NCBI GenBank assembly: GCA_012934845.2
Contig: WNNJ02000747.1
Location: 62,001 to 126,000, forward strand
Length of the DNA stretch: 64,000 nucleotides
Direction of reading: 5' to 3'
Source of the DNA: Pomphorhynchus laevis
Lineage: Eukaryota; Acanthocephala; Palaeacanthocephala; Echinorhynchida; Pomphorhynchidae
Translations under genes and position numbers: made by a program
Shown here: positions 22,553 to 32,045 of the stretch, in pieces
How the letters are laid out: every line of letters begins with the position of its first letter
Position numbering within the stretch: position 1 is the stretch's first letter
Notes under the pieces: model-generated
Database searches by the model: none
Told to the model about the DNA's origin: nothing
The model's input: only the letters and a program-made list of their open reading frames with translations

Positions 22553-22921
22553 ATGAAAATAACAAACAATTATAAAAGGAAAGATCAAATTAATAAAGAT
22601 ATGTATACAGAACTTAATAAATTAAAGGAAAACTATATAATAACAACTATTGATGTAGCTAGTAATAACTTTGTCTTCATATGCAAAAAGCTTTTTAATG
22701 ATATACTAATGAAAGATGTTAATTATAATGATTTAAATGTAAAAGCCACATATAAAAGTAGATATTTTAGTTTAGAAACGATAACTACAAGTCATTGTTC
22801 TATAATAGATAAAAAGGGTATAAAAATTGAATCAAATAATAAAAATATACCTATATTATGCTGGAATCCAAAATTACATAGATATCCAATAAAACCTAGG
22901 TTCATATGCAGTTGTTTTTAA
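22553..22921 (+). pseudogene. Naiad-type PLE, N-terminal RT region
   Basis: Contains TELNKLKENYIITTIDVASN then NFVFICKKLFNDILM. The better copy at 25490-26095 reads TIDKASNNFVFICK. It corresponds to the DKG-type motif upstream of the RT core in PLEs, where DK is followed by small residues and a VFICK-like strand. The reading ends with NPKLHRYPIKPRFICS, matching the P-K-x-HK-x-P-x-x-RPI block at RT2 of Penelope RTs. Confidence 0.7.
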
Positions 22922-23395
22922 TGGAATTAATCCCACTTTCAGTTTTTATATAAATTACTTTAAGTAATAAAGACACATTTCGAAAAATATTGTTAAATAA
23001 TCGAAATTAATACTGCAAATTAATTCCACAAAAGAATTTGTGCGATTGTATTTCGTACAATTGTACGAAATACGTACGATTTTAATAGACTTTATACAAA
23101 TTTTGACTTAGCGGATATTAAAGAGGCGATATAAAAATTAATTAATCTTATATTCGGAATTAGATATACATATGTTCTAATAACTATAACGCCTTTTTAA
23201 GAAAATTTGAACCATTAAGAAAATAAATAAATGGATAAAATTGAATTATTAGAAGTAATCAATTAATAGAATTAATTGAACTTATCGAACAAATTAAAGG
23301 AGCACAAATGAAAGGTAATAGTAGATCAATTATACTTGACCTATTTTAGCTTTAAAGGATATTAATTTGTTCATAACTGTTTAAAAAAATCTAAA

Positions 23396-23668
23396 TTGAA
23401 TAAAGATGTAAAATATATGTTTCGATACATTGATGATATATGTGTATTTAATTCTAATAATTTTTATTCAATTAGTGAACAAATTTATCCAGAAAGCCTT
23501 ATTCTTAACAAAACCAATATTAATGATAAAGAAGGTGTATATCTAGATATGAACATTAAATTAACATTAACTAAAACTACTTTTAATTTATACCGTAAAG
23601 ATGACATATTTAAATTTACAAGAAACATATTTTTCATGAGCATCATGCATACCATCCAGGCCATATAA
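23396..23668 (+). pseudogene. Naiad-type PLE RT catalytic core fragment
   Basis: YMFRYIDDICVFNSN contains the RT catalytic Y-x-DD (YIDD). It is followed by YLDMNIKLTLTKTTFNLYRK, the palm and thumb region. Nearly the same sequence lies at 36240-36780, including the junction with the inverted satellite piece. The RT blocks before YIDD at 23080-23390 are only faintly recognisable. Confidence 0.75.
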
Positions 23669-23854
23669 TATAAAATATAATACATTAAATAATGAAATTT
23701 AAAGAATTGCAACAACATGTAATGATATTGGCTTTCTTCAAAATCATTTAAATAATTTAATAGACACATATTTTAAACTAGGTTACTATAAAAATACAAT
23801 CTAACGGAAAATAGTAAAATACGTAAATAAGAAATCATTGACTTATATCTCTGA

Positions 23855-24090
23855 TAAATATGATTGAAGATTAATTTTATCGATGATTAATATTTTCGAA
23901 GATTAATCAAATCGATGATTAATCTTATCAATTATTGATATTTTCGATGATTAACCTTATCGATGATTAATCCTATCGATGCTCAATCTTATCAGTGATT
24001 AATGATCTTATCATAATTAATCTTATCGATGATTAATCCTATCGATGATTAATCTTATCGATGATTAACCTTATCGATGATTAATCCTAA
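23855..24090 (-). repeat. Inverted fragment of the 16-bp satellite at PLE end
   Basis: GATTAATCTTATCGATGATT and variants, the reverse complement of the array at 17.6-20.6 kb, follow the PLE end directly. About 14 degenerate units. The same junction sequence (GAAATCATTGACTTATATCT, then GATAAATATGATTG and satellite) is found at 36750-36910. Confidence 0.85.
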
Positions 24091-24099
24091 TAATATTAT

Positions 24100-24785
24100 A
24101 ATGCATTAATTAAATTTTAATAATTGCCATCATAATTAATTATATTTGTTTTCTTGAAAATTGTTTAGGTTACTATGAAATATCATCAAACAGAAATTGG
24201 TAAAATAATCATCTTTTTAATTCAAAGTTCATATCTTAGAACTGATTCAAAGTTCATATCTTATGTTCATATCATATATTAATAATTTTTATCATCAATA
24301 AATGTTTTATTAATAATTAAACTTTATGGGTACATTGGTTCCTTTTTATTATTTAAAAATAACTGATATTGATCCATTTTTAATTCGAAAATTTCGAAAT
24401 ATATCAATTGGTATTATTTTTTCAGATTTTACTGGCAGTTGCAAGCATTATCAGAAACATGCATATAATTTGTTGAACAAAACAAATAGTGTTTGTAAAT
24501 GTTTACAAATCATTCTCAAAAATTATAAACAAATGAAGAATAAATATTTTGACTAATAGTTTAAATAAGTATTATTTCACAATCAAATATCTGATTATTA
24601 AATATATTTAATTATTTAATATTATTTATAATATAATATAATATTTATTCAAGCGAGACTGTCTGTAAACAATTTTATTAATTATTATAACTTTAGAATT
24701 TATTAATCATTATTAATCTATGAAATTATAAATCTTTAAAATTTCTCGATTATTATTTATTATTATTTATTATATATATTAATAA
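24100..24785. other. AT-rich stretch with an unassigned 76-codon reading
   Basis: A plus-strand reading at 24326-24556 (FSDFTGSCKHYQKHAYNLLN) has some non-random Cys/His content but no recognised family. It may be a piece of a PLE linker or a chance ORF. The rest is A/T tract. Confidence 0.35.
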
Positions 24786-24789
24786 ATAA

Positions 24790-24912
24790 TAAAGAATTCA
24801 ACAGGAGGAATGGTCATCAGGAGGAATGATATTCTATCATGTTTCGGCCCATAACTCTTCTACCTAACATAGCAGCAAAGCCAAATACGTGTTAAGGACG
24901 TATTTCCTCTAA
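24790..24912 (+). repeat. HX repeat 3' module
   Basis: GGTCATCAGGAGGAAT, CAACATAGCAGC and the complete terminal hairpin AAATACGTGTTAAGGACGTA then TTTCCTCTAA are present. The left strand of the central helix has decayed (TGATATTC in place of CTGCTATG), so that helix would not pair here. The 5' half is missing. Confidence 0.65.
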
Positions 24913-24952
24913 TTGTATTTGATTATATAGTATCTTATTCTGATACAGTATA

Positions 24953-26460
24953 TTATTTATAATTCATCCATAAAAATTTTCCTCTAATGATTTTAAATTT
25001 ATTCTTTATATTATTGTGTTGATTTATATATTTTACTATTTTCTGCTTGATGGTATTTTTATAGTAACCTAGTTTAAAATATGTATCTATTAAATTATTT
25101 AAATGATTTTGAAGAAAGCCAATATCATTACATATTGTTGCAATTCTTAAAATTTCATTATTTAATGTATTATATTTTACATTATATGGTATGCATGAAT
25201 GCTCACGCAAAAATATGTTTCTTGTAAATTTAAATGTCGTCTTTACGATATAAATGAATAGTCGTTTTAGTAGCTCATGCAAAAAATATGTTTTGTGTAA
25301 ATTTAATCATCTTCTGCATGTTTAAGATATAAATATATCTTATATATAAGATATATTTATATCTTATATATAATAAATAATATAATAATATATTATAATT
25401 AATATATTATATATTAAAAGTAGTTTTAATTGATGTTAATTTAATGTACATTTAAAAGCACTACATATGAACCTAGGTTTTATTGGATTTTAATGTAATT
25501 TTGGATTCAAATATAATATAGGTATATTTTTATTATTTGATTCAATTTTTATACCCTTTTTATCCATTATAGAACAATGACTTGTAGTTATCGTTTCTAA
25601 ACTAAAATATCTACTTTTATATGTGGCTTTTACATTTAAATCATTATAATTAACCTCTTTCATCAGTATATCATAATAAAGCCTTTTGCATATGAAGACA
25701 AAGTTATTACTAGCTTTATCAATAGTTGTTATTATATAGTTATCCTTTAATTTAGTAAGTTCTGTATACATATCTTTATTAATTTGATCTTTCCTTTTAT
25801 AATTGTTTGTTATTTTCATTTTATTTTTAATTTTATCAAATATATAATCTTTCCAAATTTTTATCTTAGATATATTCGAGCTTTCACTATTAATCAGCTT
25901 ACTAAAGTAATCATTTAAGTTATTATATAACGAATTGTAAATTTTATTTTTGTCGTTGTTATTTAATCTATATTTATACCCTTTTGATAGTAGCTTTCTT
26001 AATTCACAATTTTCAATTAATTCTAGATTATGGGTACATATATGTTCATTTATTTTATCAAAACTAAGACTTTTACAATTGCATTCTGTTTCCATTATGT
26101 TTCTAATATTATCGTTACATATTGATTTTAATTCTTTATTATAATTACAAATTTTTCGTCCTAATGGTGGTAGGAGTTTATACCTTATTTTAGGAATATA
26201 TTTACTTAAATCTGATCCTATTATTTCTGTACTTTAAGAATTATTTAAAAGTCTACCTATATTTGTGTTATATTTACATTTATTAATGAATTTTATGGTC
26301 AGTGCATAATTTTTATTGTTATTATTAACATTTATCGTCCGATTATATTATTTTACATTACAATAACTGTCTATTATACAACTTGACCTATCATGGCTTT
26401 CAATTAATCTATTTTAATTTATTGTAGAAACGTAATATCTGCTTTTAGTTTTGTTATAAG
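24953..26460 (-). mobile_element. Naiad-type PLE copy lacking the RT core
   Basis: On the minus strand: linker (26100-26460), N-terminal RT region (25490-26095), a short AT microsatellite (25320-25435), then the RT C-terminus (24953-25282). The YIDD core is absent. The linker end includes ETECNCKSLSFDKINEHICT, a small Cys/His cluster reminiscent of the CxC-type finger reported in Naiad linkers. Fossil, with a large internal loss and some breaks. Confidence 0.8.
25490..26095 (-). pseudogene. Naiad-type PLE N-terminal RT region, 201 codons open
   Basis: The longest uninterrupted N-terminal reading of this family in the window. It starts METECNCKSLSF (a C-x-C pair near residues 4-6) and passes through an Asn/Lys-rich stretch. 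At about residues 115-135 it shows ITTIDKASNNFVFICK, the PLE DKG-type block. It ends in a PILYLNPKLH block. The C-x-C pair followed by an H-x-C and a further Cys within the next 25 residues fits the linker finger of permuted PLEs. Confidence 0.75.
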
Positions 26461-26705
26461 CTTAGATTGATGAATCATTGATTTTAAGAGTTTCTTTTCG
26501 TTTTAACTTAATTTTGTATATATAATACGGGAATAAAATTTTGATATAGCATAGATAAACAAATAGTTTCTTGTTCCAATATTTCGACTTTATAGCGAAG
26601 TCATTGTCAAGGATGTAATCTAGAAAAATTTACAATCAGTACAATAAAAACTACAAAATAAAAAATAAAAGTTTCTATTTGTAGAGTTTTAGTTCTCGTC
26701 CAAAT

Positions 26706-26975
26706 TCATTGAATATTTATTAATGGACGATAAATTCGAATGAGGAGAGCTTCCACCAGTCTTAATTCGTATGTACTATTGCATTTGTAAAGTATTTTAA
26801 AATTCTTTATCATCTCGTCTAATGCAAAAACTCTTCCACTATGTTCGGCTTCTAGATGCTTATGGATTGCATTACTCTTATATTTATGCTGTTTGATACG
26901 ATCCAACAATTTACAACTTCTGTAACCTATATAAGCGGCGTTATAACCAGCTTTCTTACATGAATATTGATACAC
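26706..26975 (-). pseudogene. GIY-YIG endonuclease, C-terminal domain of Penelope
   Basis: 89 open codons: AAYIGYRSCKLLDRIKQHKY has the YIG motif, the catalytic Arg region and the QH helix. HKHLEAEHSGRVF follows, then ELRLVEALLIRIYRPLINIQ, with the metal-binding Glu and the terminal P-x-IN. This is the complete GIY-YIG core of a classical PLE, placed downstream of the RT. Confidence 0.9.
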
Positions 26976-27195
26976 AACGTTTGAGTGTTTTCTGTAGTGG
27001 TTCTCTTCCTCAACGAAAACATGAATCCTAAACGATGAGGTCGGAAAACCCTCTTATATCCAGATTCGAATTTTGATTCATGCAACGAATATGTTGATGA
27101 CATATTTGCGTCAGCGATCTAACGTCGTTTGTAAGATTTGAAACCGAATCGCTTTTATAATACACTATGACTTTGTTGTGGGATATTGCACTTGT

Positions 27196-27915
27196 CTACG
27201 TTGTATTACTTGTTCGCATAATTTTATCTATAGTTGCGTCAACTTTTGATAGTGGGGAATTATAATTCACTAAATATTGTTTAATATGAAATATTTCCTT
27301 TTTAAGAGATTGTATGTTGCTTGAATAGAGAATTGCTCGGTGAATGAGGTTTTTTACAACAGCAGCTTTATACTTAAAGGGCGTAAAGGACGAAAACTCG
27401 GTGTATACGCCTTTGTCGGTTGGTTTACGGTATACACTCGTCGACATTGGCTGGTCTGCCACCATGAATATGGTTACATCCGAAAAATTTAAATTATCTT
27501 TTTCCAGGTATTCATGCGGGAATTTGAGTTTGGAATCTGAATGGAGCATTTCGATGAATGTCTGTACGTCGTTGTCATTGTTGAAGATCGCTAGGATGTC
27601 GTCAACGGATCTACAATAGTATAGTGGCCGCGTAATGGTAAGATAATTGATTAATGTTGTTTCTAAATGACTCATATAGAAGTCTGCAAATACTGGGCCA
27701 AGCGGAGATCCCATTGATACTCCTTCGGTTTGCAAGTAATTTTCACCATTAAAGTTAAAAGGTGTTTCTGTAGTGCATATCTCTAACAGCCGTTTCATTG
27801 TCGCTTGATCAATATTTGGCGGATTAAGTGTGGTATGGTTGTAGACCTTGTTTAATATTATGTCAATAGTCTCTTTCACTGTTTGTAAATAAGGACTCCA
27901 CATCCAAAGAGACAA
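27196..27915 (-). pseudogene. Penelope reverse transcriptase core
   Basis: 239 open codons. MKRLLEICTTETPFNFNGEN then YLQTEGVSMGSPLGPVFADF is the PLE RT4/RT5 block. YYCRSVDDILAIF is the catalytic Y/S-VDD block. FLDVTI-like SDVTIFMVADQPMSTSVYRK and PTDKGVYTEFSS match the thumb-side blocks of Penelope/Poseidon RTs. The enzyme uses a nicked target 3' end as primer. The upstream RT blocks continue in neighbouring frames. Confidence 0.9.
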
Positions 27916-27929
27916 CTTTATCGCTATCC

Positions 27930-28560
27930 TTTATTTTCACATTTTTTAAGGTGATTAGTAGTTCTTCCGACGACTTGATAATAAATGTAGAATCAATGTA
28001 TTCTCTAATTAAGTCATTTATATATTTTGCAATGTCGTGGTGACTGTCACACTTAAGCTAATGATTGGTCTTAAGAGTGGATTCAGTTGATTCTCGTGGA
28101 TTTTTGGTAGACCATACAGGAATCCATCGTTGTATTGACCAACCTTCTTAACTTATTGAATAGATCCTTGTTGTTGGTATTATATGATCGTGCCAATTTG
28201 TTTGAAATCCCTTTCACTTTTGATGTCTGATTGTTCGGTGCCTTTTTGAAGCAACGTCGATCAGATATTAGAGATTGCAATTTATCCAAATAGTCACAAT
28301 CCCTGATCCTTTGTCTGATCGCTGGATTACTATATTTGGGTTGTTCTTCAAATCTATCAATGCTTCAATTTCGTTTGGCTTAAGTGGATTAATATCCCTA
28401 TATGTTTTTTGGCTTCACTGTAAATGACTTCAATTTACTCATAAGATCATCCTTCATTGTTATTGTAACTTCTTTGTTATATTCTTTGGCAACTAATTCA
28501 GGAAAAAACTTTTCCATATACTTTTCAAATGCATAGTACTTTACAAATGCCTAGTATTTA
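27930..28560 (-). pseudogene. Penelope N-terminal RT region
   Basis: Alternating frames give NPLKPNEIEALIDLKNNPNI then VIQRSDKGSGIV, the PLE DKG motif. MYGLPKIHENQLNPLLRPII is the RT2 block and DKVVSLDVESLFTN the RT3 block with its catalytic Asp. These precede the open RT core on the same strand. Confidence 0.85.
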
Positions 28561-28569
28561 AAATACTTT

Positions 28570-28740
28570 ACAAATGCAATAGTACATACGAATTAAGACT
28601 GGTGGAAGCTCTCCTCATTCGAATTTATCGTCCATTAATAAATATTCAATGAATTTTGACGAGAACTAAAACTCTACAAATAGAAACTTTTATTTTTTAT
28701 TTTGTAGTTTTTATTGTACTGATTCACCAATCTAAGCTTA
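28570..28740 (+). repeat. Inverted piece of the Penelope 3' end
   Basis: Plus-strand sequence encoding TYELRLVEALLIRIYRPLIN repeats the end of the GIY-YIG domain and its 3' flank in the opposite orientation to the main copy at 26.6-28.6 kb. Short inverted 3' pieces next to a PLE are common for the family. Confidence 0.85.
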
Positions 28741-28744
28741 TAAC

Positions 28745-29960
28745 ATTTATTGTCTAATCATAGTATTTTGTATTACAATAACTGTCTATTATACAACTTA
28801 GCATATCATATTCATTGATTAATCTTTGATTTATTGAACAAATTATATTTTTAGAAAAACTTCCTGTATTTACATAAAGATCTTTCAGCTTATTATCTCT
28901 TAAAAGTTGTTTTAATATTTCTAATTGTTCATTTATATAGACCATACAGGAATCCATCGTTGTATTGACCAACCCTTCTTAACTTATTGAATAGATCCTT
29001 GTTGTTGGTATTATATGATCGTGCCAATTTGTTTGAAATCCCTTTCACTTTTGATGTCTGATTGTTCGGTTGATAAATTTTGGCGGATTAAGTGTGGTAT
29101 GTTGTAGACCTTGTTTAATATTATGTCAATAGTCTCTTTCACTGTTTGTAAATAAGGACTCCACATCCAAAGAGACAACTTTATCGCTATCCTTTATTTT
29201 CACATTTTTAAAGGTGATTAGTAGTTCTTCCGACGACTTGATAATAATATCTTTTTTAATATTTTTTTATATCTTCTATTTTATATCTATTTTCTATTTT
29301 CTATCTATCTTCTATTTTCTATTTTTTTATATCTTTTTATTTCTTCATATCTTTTTTAATATTTTTAACTCTATTTTTCTTATTCCTTTTATCACAATGA
29401 CTTCTTGGTTTGCGTTTAACCGGATTATTATAATATAGTTGTTTATTATGTATTATACTACTTCTGCCAATTCCTTGTACCACGTCATTCAATCCTAATC
29501 GGTACATGGAATTAAGCGTTTAAACCCGAAAAATCTTCTTTTTCTAATAGTTTTTGATTTAATATTGATATGTTTTCTTCGATAATATGTTCTAAAATAA
29601 ATAATTTACAGTTTTAATATGATGTCCGATTAATCTCATTTGTTTAATAAATATAGTTTGACTATTATGCTGTATATTATATGTGTTGCCTAAACCTAGA
29701 TTTTAACATTTGATGTGTTTTTCCAATATATTGCAATCCACATGTACATTGTATTAGATACACTACAGCAGCGGTATTGCAGTTACAATTATTATTAATA
29801 TTTAATGAAAAACGTTTGTCGTATTACTTACAATGCAATTGTTATTTATAACATCACAAACTATACAATTTTTTCTATTACATTTAAAAGATCTAAAATT
29901 AAAATCATTACTACTTACGTATTTTTCCAATCTAGTTGAGTACATGTAACTTTTAAGTCA
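28745..29960 (-). mobile_element. Naiad-type PLE pieces with a Penelope fragment inside
   Basis: From 29960 to 29400 the minus strand encodes a Cys-rich lead (NRKNCIVCD, NNCNCNTA), then VVYLIQCTCGLQYIGKT and HQMLKSRFRQHI, a GIY-YIG start. It ends in the conserved basic tail (KPRSHCDKRNKKNRVKNIKK). At 28972-28754 comes the linker (EQLEILKQLLRDNKLKDLYV). A partial classical Penelope copy (28935-29245) lies between them. The order nuclease-tail-linker again places GIY-YIG N-terminal. Fossil mosaic. Confidence 0.8.
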
Positions 29961-29999
29961 TAATTTTTAACTTTGCTTTTTCGGTGTCGCCACCTAGTT

Positions 30000-30235
30000 T
30001 AGTTGACTCAGACTAAACTTACAACGGGCCATCCAGCAGCATCTGACAGGGGGCTGCCCTGCTTAAGGCGGTTGCAGGCTGGAACAAGATCTATAAAGAT
30101 CTACCACCTTCACTCCACGCGCTACGCGACCTGGCTATTGGCCATTACCTGGTCTCTTAAATGTGATCATGTGAAGCAGTTTACATTTTAAAGTGTAAAC
30201 ACCTTGGAATGCAAACTTATCCCTTTTTAAATAAA
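30000..30235. repeat. Low-AT repeat, second partial copy at 34.6 kb
   Basis: An island with normal base composition. Its part TAAAGATCTACCACCTTCAC then CGCTACGCGAC and ACCTGGTCTCTTAAATGTGA recurs at 34612-34690 in the same orientation. The identity of the repeat is unknown; no protein family is seen in its 62-codon reading. Confidence 0.55.
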
Positions 30236-30239
30236 TAAT

Positions 30240-30382
30240 TCATCAAACTTGTTTGAAAACAAGAAAAAATAGTAGTAAAGTCGTAACCAATAATACATAG
30301 ATTCAGTATTTCTGACAGAGGTCATATTACCGGAAAAACAAAGTCCACAAGTCAATAATAACATGCCAGTAGAACAAATTAA
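30240..30382 (-). repeat. Inverted copy of sequence at 40.90-41.03 kb
   Basis: AAACTTGTTTGAAAACAAG, ATACATAGATTCAGTATTTC and CAGTAGAACAAATT match the reverse complement of 40895-41035. The HX copy at 30383 follows directly, so HX probably inserted into this repeat. Confidence 0.6.
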
Positions 30383-30702
30383 ATCAGCTGACTGAGTCTA
30401 CGTATTTAATATAATTATAAAATAAACAAAACATAATAATGCTAAATCAAAATTTAATAATTAAATAATAAAATTAAATAATTGTTTTTAGATTTTCTAT
30501 AATTTAAATCAAGTTAAAATAAAAAATTGAAATTTAAAATAAACGTCATTTTTATGAATTGACTAATAAATAACAGACGTTGTATCAGAATAAGAATTAG
30601 AGGTCATCAGGAGGAACTGCTATGCTATCAGGTTTCGGACCCTAACTCCTCTACCCAACATAGCAGCGAGGATAAATACGTGTTAAGGACGTATTTCCTC
30701 TC
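30383..30702 (+). mobile_element. HX repeat, best full-length copy
   Basis: About 320 bp, non-coding. It starts AATCAGCTGACTGAGTCTAC and has an AT-rich middle with TGAATTGACTAATAAATAAC. It ends AGAGGTCATCAGGAGGAACT, CTGCTATG/CATAGCAG, then AAATACGT-GTTAAGG-ACGTATTT and CCTCT. An A|TC start and a hairpin shortly before a CTRR-like end (CTGA in other copies) recall non-autonomous Helitrons. The absence of a 10-12-nt gap after the hairpin is a point against. Class unproven. Confidence 0.6.
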
Positions 30703-30745
30703 ATTAAATTTGATTATATAGTATCTTATTCTAATACAAAGTATA

Positions 30746-31870
30746 TTATTTATTATCCATCCATAAAAACTTTCCTCTAATGATTTTAAATTTATTTTTA
30801 ATATTATTGTGTTGATTTATATATTTTACTATTTTCTGCTTGATGTTATTTTTATAGTAACCTAGTTTAAAATATGTGTCTATTAAATTATTTAAATGAT
30901 TTTGAAGAAAGCCAATATAATTACATGTTGTCCCAATTCTTAAAATTTCATAATTTAATGTATTATATTTTATATTATATGGTATGCATGAATGATCATG
31001 CAAAAATATGTTTCTTGTATATTTAAATATGTCATCTTTGCGATATAAATGAATAGTAGTTTTAGTTAGTTAATTTAATGTTCATATCTAGATAAACACC
31101 TTTATCATCAATATTGGTTTTGTTAAGAATAAGGCTTTCTGTATAAATTTGTTCACTAATTGAATAAAAATGATTAGTATTAAATACACATATATCATCA
31201 ATGTATCGAAACATATATTTCATATATTTATATTGTTTAGATTTAGTTTTTACACAGTTATGAACAAATTCATATTCTATAAAGCTTAAAAACAAGTCAG
31301 CTATAATTGGGCTACTATTACCACCCATTGGAACACCTTTTACTTGTCTAAATATGGTTGCCCCTACTTTTAAATAATTTTGATTTATCAAAATATTTAA
31401 GGATTCTATTAATTCAATTTTATCCATATATTTATATTTACTTGATGGTTTAATTTTTGTTAGATAGGCGCTATAATTATTATAACATATATATGTATAT
31501 CTTTTTCCGAATATAAGATTAATTAATTTTACTAACGCTTCTTTAATATCTACTAAATCAAGATTCGTATAAAGCGTACTAAAATCGTATGTATTTATAT
31601 TTTGAAAATTTATTCCTTTTGTCTGTTCTAAAAATTCTTTTGTAGAATTAATACTGAAATAGTGTTTTATACCAGTATTAATTTCGATTACCTTGCAATA
31701 TTTTTTAAAGTGTGTTTTAATTACTTTAAGTATTTTATTCATATAGACAGAAAGTGGTTTTAATGTACATTTAAACGCACTACATATGAATCTAGGTTTT
31801 ATTGGATTTCTATGTAATTTTGGATTCCAATATAATATAGGTATAGTTTTATTATCTAATTCAATTTTAT
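30746..31870 (-). mobile_element. Naiad-type PLE, RT half
   Basis: The minus strand encodes the PILYWNPKLHRNPIKPRFIC block (31800-31870), then the RT core at 31742-31062 and C-terminus at 31003-30746 in neighbouring frames. The 5' half with the nuclease is absent; a fold-back repeat abuts at 31885. It is the best preserved Naiad-type RT in the window. Fossil with few visible breaks in this half. Confidence 0.85.
31062..31742 (-). pseudogene. Naiad-type PLE reverse transcriptase, 226 codons open
   Basis: FQNINTYDFSTLYTNLDLVD is the RT3 block with its catalytic Asp. IFRQVKGVPMGGNSSPIIAD then LFLSFIEYEF forms RT4/RT5. YMFRYIDDICVFNTN is the catalytic YIDD block and VYLDMNIKL the following strand. 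GGNSSPIIADLFL in place of the GSPLGPVFADFYM of classical Penelope shows the two RTs in this window belong to different clades. Confidence 0.85.
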
Positions 31871-31884
31871 TGGATTTTAAAGAA

Positions 31885-32045
31885 GGAAAATTTTATTTGA
31901 TATTTCGCTTACCTCTATTAGCATCTTCAGAAAATTTCTGAAGAATTTGTAATGTTGTAATTTTTGAAGATGCTAACAGAAGTTAGCGAAATATTAATAA
32001 AATTTTATTTCTTTCTTTGATCCGGCTTCAATAATTTTTTATCAC
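31885..32045. repeat. Fold-back element with hammerhead-like stem, second copy
   Basis: ATTTGATATTTCGCTTACC at the left and AGAAGTTAGCGAAATATTAA at the right form an imperfect inverted repeat around AGCATCTTCAGAAAATTTCT. The right arm reads GAAGATGCTAACAGAAGTTA then GCGAAATA. GATCCGGCTTCAATAAT after it matches the flank of the 14.4-kb copy, so both belong to one family. Confidence 0.65.

Larger units (their letters stand above)
21046..23845 (+). mobile_element. Naiad-type Penelope-like element, fragmentary
   Basis: Plus-strand pieces run in the order GIY-YIG nuclease (21060-21190 and 21505-21760), linker (21795-22330), RT N-terminal part (22340-22921) and RT core to C-terminus (23080-23830). 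A nuclease in front of the RT is the permuted order described for Naiad/Chlamys PLEs, the reverse of classical PLEs. The linker carries basic and Asn-rich text shared with copies at 26-29 and 34 kb. The copy is a mosaic with internal repeats and many breaks; it looks dead. Confidence 0.8.
26560..28560 (-). mobile_element. Classical Penelope-like element (RT then GIY-YIG)
   Basis: On the minus strand the N-terminal RT region (28560-27930), RT core (27915-27196) and GIY-YIG nuclease (26975-26706) follow in the classical PLE order. The 3' end near 26577 has a hammerhead-like hairpin. The copy sits between fragments of the Naiad-type family. An inverted piece of its own 3' end (28570-28740) lies beside its 5' side, and a second partial copy lies at 28935-29245. 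Such nested, partly inverted copies are typical of PLE insertions. A few breaks; a fossil. Confidence 0.9.

Noticed and set aside
29214-29438. Phe/Tyr/Ile-rich 74-codon reading resembling a membrane protein
   Set aside because: It is antisense to the Lys/Asn-rich basic tail of the Naiad-type PLE and reflects its AT-rich codons.
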